DNA from: Clostridiales bacterium
Lineage (GTDB): Bacteria > Bacillota > Clostridia > Oscillospirales > Oscillospiraceae
Assembly: GCA_020861055.1 (NCBI GenBank)
Contig: JAJBTD010000193.1
Span: 1-10,737, forward strand
DNA length: 10,737 nt
Direction of reading: 5' to 3'
This document shows, one piece after another, positions 6,295 through 10,737 of the stretch; within the stretch, counting starts at the first letter, position 1, and each line of letters starts with the position of its first letter. The notes under the pieces were generated by a model. It worked only from the letters and a program-made list of their open reading frames with translations. It had not been told where the DNA came from and searched no databases. The position numbers and the translations under genes are program-made.

Positions 6295-7028
6295 TCCAGG
6301 ACCCGTATTCGGTCTTAGGGGTCTCCCCCGACGCATCGCCGGACGAGATCAAAAAGGCATATCGCCGCCTGGCCAAGCAGTATCACCCCGATCTCCATCC
6401 CAACGACCCGGAAGCGGCCAAGAAGATGAACGAGATCAACGCTGCCTACGACCAGATCAACAACCCCCAGAAATACCAACAGCAGCAGCCCCGGCAGAGC
6501 AGCTCGTCCTCCTACGGCTACGGAGGCTCCACCGGCTCCACTGGCTATGCCGACGACGACGGGTACGACCCCTTCGGCGGCTATGACCCCTTCGGCTTTG
6601 GTTTTGGGGGCTATCAGCAGCGGCAGACCCACGAGGCCAGGGCCGATTCCAGCGATTCCTCCGATCTCCAGGCCGCCCTCCACTTTATCCAGGTGGGCAG
6701 CTATGACGACGCCCTCTCCGTTCTGGAGCGGGTGGCCCAGAAGGACCGGAACGCCCGGTGGTACTATCTCTCCGGTCTGGCCAACGACGGGGCGGGGAAC
6801 AAGATCCTGGCCCTCCAGCAGCTTCAGCGGGCCGTCCAGCTGGAGCCGAACAACGCCGAGTATCAGCGGGCCTTCCAGCGGGTGCAGCAGGGCGGTCAGC
6901 ACTACCGCAACGTGACGGTGGACCATTGCGGCGGCAGCTATTGCTCCTATGCCTGGCTGCTGTGCCTGGCCCTCTCCTGCTGCTCCGGCGGACGGATGGG
7001 ATTCTATCCCATGTTCCTCTGCTGCTGA
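6291..7028 (+). CDS. DnaJ-domain protein with TPR-like middle and cysteine-rich C-terminal tail
   Basis: The protein has 245 residues. The J domain (about 4-60) starts DPYSVLGVSPDAS and has the HPD motif (His32-Pro33-Asp34) needed to stimulate Hsp70 (DnaK) ATPase. Residues 61-115 are low complexity (Gln, Ser, Gly, Tyr, repeated YDPFG). Residues 125-200 look like tetratricopeptide helices (AALHFIQVGSYDDALSVLE, ALQQLQRAVQLEPNNAEYQ). The tail (213-245) has seven Cys among hydrophobic residues and ends in CC. It lacks the zinc-finger and client-binding domains of true DnaJ, so it is a specialised co-chaperone. The ATG at 6291 is preceded by AAGGAGG 10 nt upstream and overlaps the DUF5685 stop. 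An earlier in-frame ATG (6213) would lie deep inside DUF5685 without a ribosome site. Client and location are unknown; the tail might insert in or attach to the membrane. Confidence 0.88.
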   Translation: MIQDPYSVLGVSPDASPDEIKKAYRRLAKQYHPDLHPNDPEAAKKMNEINAAYDQINNPQKYQQQQPRQSSSSSYGYGGSTGSTGYADDDGYDPFGGYDPFGFGFGGYQQRQTHEARADSSDSSDLQAALHFIQVGSYDDALSVLERVAQKDRNARWYYLSGLANDGAGNKILALQQLQRAVQLEPNNAEYQRAFQRVQQGGQHYRNVTVDHCGGSYCSYAWLLCLALSCCSGGRMGFYPMFLCC

Positions 7029-7395
7029 GGGGAGCGGGATAGGCCGCAAAAAACGCAGCTGTCCGCGGATGCGCCGAAACGGTTCAGCAGGATGGAGGTG
7101 CGTACCGCACCCCTCCACCGGCTTGCGCCGGTCCCCCTCCCCTTTCAGGGGAGGTAGAAGCCGATGCTCCCTGGCTCCCCTGAAAGGGGAGCTGTTGCCG
7201 CAAGGCGACTGAGGGGTGCAGCACGCACCAACGACAAGAGAAAGCCTTTCGGCGAATACGCTTCTCCCACCGATTTGTACATATCTCACGCCGCCGCCTC
7301 ACCGCACGGCATCCTCTGCGGGAAACGGCCAATGCCGTTCCCCGCTTGTTTTATCTTTACTGTCATATCACCCCACACGGGAAAGGAGCCTCTCT
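7029..7395 (+). other. Intergenic region between the DnaJ-domain gene and the pepD-like gene
   Basis: The gap of 367 bp holds no credible gene. Its first 68 bp show no clear terminator for the upstream operon. Then comes the 133-bp inverted-repeat element (7097-7229). The remaining 166 bp are less GC-rich toward the end and must contain the promoter for the peptidase operon if it has its own, but I could not find a convincing -35/-10 pair. The peptidase ribosome site AAAGGAG is at 7382-7388. Confidence 0.55.
7097..7229. repeat. 133-bp imperfect inverted-repeat element (palindromic, MITE/REP-like)
   Basis: The outer 19 bases at 7097-7115 and the reverse complement of 7211-7229 agree at 17 positions. 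Further in, 7137-7153 is the exact reverse complement of 7175-7191 (17 bases, CTCCCC/GGGGAG with a 5-nt centre), and each copy can also fold on itself. A small hairpin CCGGC-TTGC-GCCGG sits at 7118-7131. The element encodes nothing and could form a large cruciform or a strong RNA structure. From memory, similar sequences are dispersed in GC-rich Clostridia. Only a genome search could confirm copy number. Confidence 0.75.
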
Positions 7396-8848
7396 ATGTC
7401 CGTCCTCTCCAATCTGGAGCCTCAGTCCGTCTTTTCCTTCTTTGAGACCATCTGTTCCATCCCCCACCCCTCCGGGCGGGAGGACAGGCTGGCCGATTAC
7501 ATCGTCTCCTTCGCCCAGGCTCGCGGCCTGGAGCATTACCGGGACGGGCTGAACAACGTCATCGTCATCAAACCCGCCGCCCCCGGCTATGAGAGCCAGC
7601 CCCCGATCATCATCCAGGGCCATCTGGACATGGTCTGCGAGCAGGAGCCGGGGAGAAACATGGATTTTGACCGCCAAGGGCTTGACCTGCTCGTTGAGAA
7701 CGGCTGGATCACCGCACGGGGCACCACCCTGGGAGGCGACGACGGCATCGCCGTGGCCTACGCCCTGGCCCTGCTGGACGCTGAGGACGTCCCACACCCC
7801 CGGCTGGAGGTGGTGCTCACCACCTCGGAGGAGGTGGGCATGGAGGGGGCCGCCGGTATCGACCTCTCCCCCCTCCGGGGCCGCCGCCTGCTCAACATCG
7901 ACAGCGAGGAGGAGGGCTTTGTCCTCGCCAGCTGCGCCGGGGGCTGTCGGGCGGACTGCCTGCTGCCCGTGGAACGGACGGAGGCGGAGGGACAGCTCTG
8001 CGCCCTCACCCTCTCCGGGCTCACCGGGGGACACTCCGGCACGGAGATCGACAAGGGACGGGCCAACGCCATCCACGCCCTGGCGGACGTATTGGCAGAG
8101 CTGGGGAGACAGCTCTCCTTCTCCCTCCGCTCCCTCCAGGGGGGGCGGAAAGGACAACGCCATTCCCAGAGACGCCACGGCGGAGATCGTTCTGTCCTCC
8201 TCCCGGATGCTCCCCGTGTTCGGCGCCGCCCTGGAGCGGTGCCGCCAGTCCCTCATCCAACGGTACGGCCAATCTGACCCTGGCCTGCGACTGTCCCTCA
8301 TCCCCAGAGAGGAGGGGAGCTGGCAGGCGCTCACCCCTGATTCTGCCCGGAAGAGCCTGACCCTCATCCGAACTCTCCCCGACGGGGTGCAGGACATGAG
8401 CCGGGACATCCCCGGCCTGGTGGAGACCTCCCTGAATCTGGGGGTGGCGGACACCCGCGCGGACGCCCTCCATCTCCGGCTGAGCCTGCGCAGCTCGGTG
8501 CTGGCGGAGAAGGAAATACTCAAATCACGCGTGGCCCACATTACGGAAAACATGGGCGGCTCCGTCTCCTGGGCGGGGGACTACCCTCCCTGGGAGTACC
8601 GGCAGGACTCCCCGCTCCGGGAGGACGTGTGCCGGGCCTGGGAGTCCCTCACCGGAAAGCGTCCGGAGGTGGTGGCCATCCACGCCGGGCTGGAGTGCGG
8701 CCTGCTGTCGGCCAAGCTGCCGGGGATGGACGCCGTCTCCATCGGCCCCAATATGAGGGACATCCACACCACCGGGGAGCGGCTGGAGATCGCCTCCGTG
8801 GGCCGGGTGTGGGACCTGATTTTGAAGGTGCTGGGGGAGAAACGGTAA
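7396..8848 (+). pseudogene. pepD: Aminoacyl-histidine dipeptidase (PepD, M20 family), frameshifted by one extra G
   Basis: The N-terminal part (7396 to about 8143) reads in one frame and the C-terminal part (about 8144-8848) in the next. The switch is at a run of seven G (8139-8145). With six G the gene would encode an uninterrupted 483-residue protein, close to the usual PepD length, joining SLQGG to GKDNAIPRDA. Without correction the first frame stops at 8277, after about 249 native residues. M20 active-site motifs are present: GHLDMV (His76, Asp78), GGDDGIAVA (Asp116), TTSEEVGMEGA (Glu145, Glu146), NIDSEEE (Asp169), GGHSGTEID and, after the shift, IHAGLECG and IGPNMRDIHT. The intact enzyme is a cytosolic two-metal hydrolase that cuts Xaa-His and other dipeptides. 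AAAGGAG lies 7 nt before the ATG. The rest of the gene is undamaged, so a sequencing error, a recent mutation or slippage are all possible. Confidence 0.85.
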
Positions 8849-8887
8849 GGCACTGCCACACAATTCTGCGAAAAAGGAGGCCCCGTC

Positions 8888-10432
8888 TTGCGCTCCAGCT
8901 GGAAAAAGCTATCTGAAAAACTGAAAGAATCCCTGAACGCTGTTCTGCCCATCGTGGGCATCGTGGTGGTGCTCAGCTTCACCATCGCCCCCATCTCCTC
9001 CAGCACGCTGCTGAGCTTTCTGCTGGGGGCGGTGCTGCTCATCATCGGCATGATGTTCTTCACCCAGGGGGCGGAGATGTCCATGAGCCTCATGGGGGAG
9101 CGGGTGGGCAGCAGCCTGGCCAAATCCCGCAGCCCCTGGCGCATCGGCGCAGTGGCCTTTCTTCTGGGATTTATGATCACCATCTCTGAGCCGGATCTCC
9201 AGGTGCTGGCCCAGCAGGTGCCCTCCATCCCCAACACAGTGCTCATCCTGACCATCGCCGTGGGAGTGGGCGTCTTTCTGGCGATTGCCCTGCTCCGGAT
9301 GCTGTTCTCTATCTCTCTGACCCGGCTGCTGGTGGGGTGTTACATTTTCCTGTTTGCTCTGACCCTTTTTGTGCCGGAGGACTTTCTGGCGGTGGCCTTT
9401 GACTCCGGCGGCGTCACCACCGGGCCTCTGACCGTTCCCTTTATCATGGCGCTGGGCGTAGGCGTCTCCGCCATCCGTACCGATAAAAACGCCGCGGACG
9501 ACAGCTTTGGCCTGGTGGCCCTGTGCTCCGTCGGCCCTATCATCGCCGTTATGCTCCTGGCCATCGTATACCAGCCGGACGGCAGTGCGTACACCGCCCC
9601 CGCTCTGCCGGAGATCTCCGACTCGGTGGAGCTGTGGGAGCTGTTTGCGGAGGGTTTTCCGGATTATATGGGGGAGATCGCCGTTTCCCTGCTGCCCATT
9701 CTTCTCTTTTTTGGGCTGTATCAGGTCATCGCCCTCCACCTCTCCGGGCGGCAGTTGGCAAAGATGGGAGTGGGCCTGGTCTATACCTATATTGGGCTGG
9801 TGCTGTTTCTCACCGGGGCCAATGTGGGCTTTATCCCCGCGGGCAACTATCTGGGCCAGGTGCTGGCCGGGCTGGACTGCAACTGGGTGATCGTACCCAT
9901 CGGCATGGTCATCGGCTATTTCATCGTCAAAGCGGAGCCTGCCGTCTACGTCCTCAACCGGCAGGTGGAGGAGATCACCAACGGCACCATCTCCGCCGGG
10001 GCCATGGGAGCCTGCCTCTCCATCGGCGTGGCCGTGTCCGTGGGCCTTGCCATGATCCGGGTACTCACCGGCATCTCTATCCTCTGGTTCCTCATCCCCG
10101 GCTACGCCATCGCCCTGGGGCTGTCCTTTGTGGTGCCCCGGATCTTTACCGCCGTGGCCTTTGACTCCGGCGGGGTCGCCTCCGGTCCCATGACCACCAC
10201 CTTCCTGCTCCCTCTGGCCCAGGGAGCCTGTATCGCCGTGGGAGGCGACATCGTCACCGACGCCTTCGGCGTGGTGGCAATGGTGGCTATGACGCCGTTG
10301 ATCACCATTCAAATCATGGGTCTGGTCTGTCAAATTCGCCAGCGCCGCTCCGAGCGGGAGGCCCGGCGGCTGGCCCCGGCGCTGCTGTCCTCCCTGGAGG
10401 GGCTGGACGAGAACGCCATTATCGAGCTGTAA
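8888..10432 (+). CDS. DUF1538 family polytopic membrane protein, putative transporter
   Basis: The 514-residue protein starts at TTG with AAGGAGG 7 nt upstream, 39 bp after the pepD stop. After a short basic N-terminus come many hydrophobic helices (for example 20-36, 41-59, 86-100, 117-138, 147-162, 208-228, 266-284, 296-312, 333-347, 370-391, 396-418, 460-481). The protein is an internal duplication. AFDSGGVTTGPLTVPFIMALG (170-190) recurs as AFDSGGVASGPMTTTFLLPLA (424-444), and EPDLQVLAQQV (101-111) matches EPAVYVLNRQV (350-360). Paired DUF1538 units of this sort suggest a transporter or channel with conserved AFDSGGV re-entrant motifs; the substrate is unknown. The C-terminus (483-514) is cytosolic and charged. 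The next gene is P-II-like, so a regulated transporter resembling the AmtB-GlnK arrangement is likely, though DUF1538 is not an Amt protein. Confidence 0.85.
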   Translation: MRSSWKKLSEKLKESLNAVLPIVGIVVVLSFTIAPISSSTLLSFLLGAVLLIIGMMFFTQGAEMSMSLMGERVGSSLAKSRSPWRIGAVAFLLGFMITISEPDLQVLAQQVPSIPNTVLILTIAVGVGVFLAIALLRMLFSISLTRLLVGCYIFLFALTLFVPEDFLAVAFDSGGVTTGPLTVPFIMALGVGVSAIRTDKNAADDSFGLVALCSVGPIIAVMLLAIVYQPDGSAYTAPALPEISDSVELWELFAEGFPDYMGEIAVSLLPILLFFGLYQVIALHLSGRQLAKMGVGLVYTYIGLVLFLTGANVGFIPAGNYLGQVLAGLDCNWVIVPIGMVIGYFIVKAEPAVYVLNRQVEEITNGTISAGAMGACLSIGVAVSVGLAMIRVLTGISILWFLIPGYAIALGLSFVVPRIFTAVAFDSGGVASGPMTTTFLLPLAQGACIAVGGDIVTDAFGVVAMVAMTPLITIQIMGLVCQIRQRRSEREARRLAPALLSSLEGLDENAIIEL

Positions 10433-10447
10433 GGAGGGAGGCACACT

Positions 10448-10737
10448 GTGAGCGAGCTATATATGATGGTGGCTATCGCCGACCGGAAGCTGCGCCGGAG
10501 GTTCTCCGACTTCTTTCAGGAGCAGCGGCTGGATGTGGTTTTGACCACCGGGGGCAGAGGCACCGCTGTCAACGAGATGCTGGACTACTTCGGCCTGGAG
10601 GCGTCGGAAAAGACGGTGTTCTTCTCCTTCGTCACCGGGGAACGGTGGAAGCTGGTGCGCAAGGGGCTACAGCCCCGTCTGCGCATTGACGTACCGGGCA
10701 CCGGCGTGGCCTTCACCGTCCCCATGCGCAGCTTGGG
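10448..10737 (+). CDS. P-II-like regulatory protein (DUF1538-associated), 3' end outside window
   Basis: Ninety-six residues are visible before the window ends. The start is GTG; AAGGAGG (10431-10437) overlaps the DUF1538 stop codon and leaves a 15-bp gap, so the two genes are probably co-translated. The fold signature is P-II-like: LYMMVAIADRKLRRRFSDFFQEQ forms the first strand and helix, VVLTTGGRGTAVNEMLDYFGL (34-54) the second strand and the loop where a T-loop would lie, and PGTGVAFTVPMRSLG a C-terminal strand. Such trimeric proteins bind nucleotides or other small effectors and gate a partner. Here the loop is shorter and unlike classical GlnB, with no uridylylation Tyr motif that I can see. 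The partner is inferred to be the DUF1538 protein. Confidence 0.7.
   Translation, partial: MSELYMMVAIADRKLRRRFSDFFQEQRLDVVLTTGGRGTAVNEMLDYFGLEASEKTVFFSFVTGERWKLVRKGLQPRLRIDVPGTGVAFTVPMRSL

Noticed and set aside
6315..7289. Minus-strand open frame of 324 codons opposite the DnaJ-domain gene
   Set aside because: It overlaps a clear J domain and runs through the inverted-repeat element. No family features were seen.
8137..8152. Programmed ribosomal frameshift in pepD
   Set aside because: Restoration needs skipping one base (+1), whereas I see no known +1 site or stimulatory element. PepD is normally a single frame, so mutation, slippage or sequence error is simpler.
8909..10444. Long minus-strand open frame of about 511 codons opposite the DUF1538 gene
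   Set aside because: Its composition (His, Gly, Asp, Gln rich, no domains) is typical of an antisense frame in GC-rich DNA. The plus strand has a good ribosome site, membrane helices and family motifs.

Overview
The window looks like chromosomal DNA from a GC-rich, gut-type member of the Clostridia (Oscillospiraceae/Eubacteriales, the Flavonifractor or Lawsonibacter kind). This is inferred from several things: an rpsF-ssb-rpsR operon with strong AGGAGG ribosome sites, frequent TTG and GTG starts, sigma-A type promoters, a DUF5685/DnaJ pair and a DUF1538/P-II pair. The lineage call rests on gene content and style, not on a search. There are eleven protein-coding loci, and no tRNA, rRNA, CRISPR array, transposase or phage gene was found.

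Left part (1-3990), mostly minus strand. The window opens inside a sugar-phosphate nucleotidyltransferase whose C-terminus runs into the start of a phosphomannomutase-type domain. A dCMP deaminase gene follows, with its own promoter and a good intrinsic terminator. Divergent from it, on the plus strand, is a small two-helix membrane protein with a zinc ribbon. This converges on the classical rpsF-ssb-rpsR operon (S6, single-strand DNA-binding protein, S18). That operon has a near-consensus promoter, a leader hairpin, a structured ssb-rpsR spacer and a terminator.

Middle part (4178-7028), plus strand. A promoter drives an iron-type alcohol dehydrogenase, a DUF5685 protein and a DnaJ-domain protein. 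The spacing is 9 bp and then an ATGA overlap, so the three probably form one operon. DUF5685 carries two Asp-rich motifs arranged like those of isoprenoid synthases. The DnaJ protein ends in a cysteine-rich hydrophobic tail. Their joint function is unknown.

Right part (7029-10737), plus strand. A 367-bp gap holds a 133-bp imperfect inverted-repeat element that resembles a dispersed palindromic repeat. After it comes a PepD-type M20 dipeptidase gene broken by one extra G in a run of seven. Then follow a DUF1538 membrane protein with an internal duplication and, just downstream, a P-II-like protein cut by the window edge. The last two look like a membrane transporter and its cytosolic regulator.

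The two gaps longer than 300 bases (3899-4242 and 7029-7395) are described as separate entries. The other gaps (1222-1458, 1960-2190, 2620-2720, 2955-3086) hold the promoters, terminators and hairpins listed. The best leads for new biology are the DUF5685-DnaJ pair and the DUF1538-P-II pair. I saw no clearly unprecedented system.
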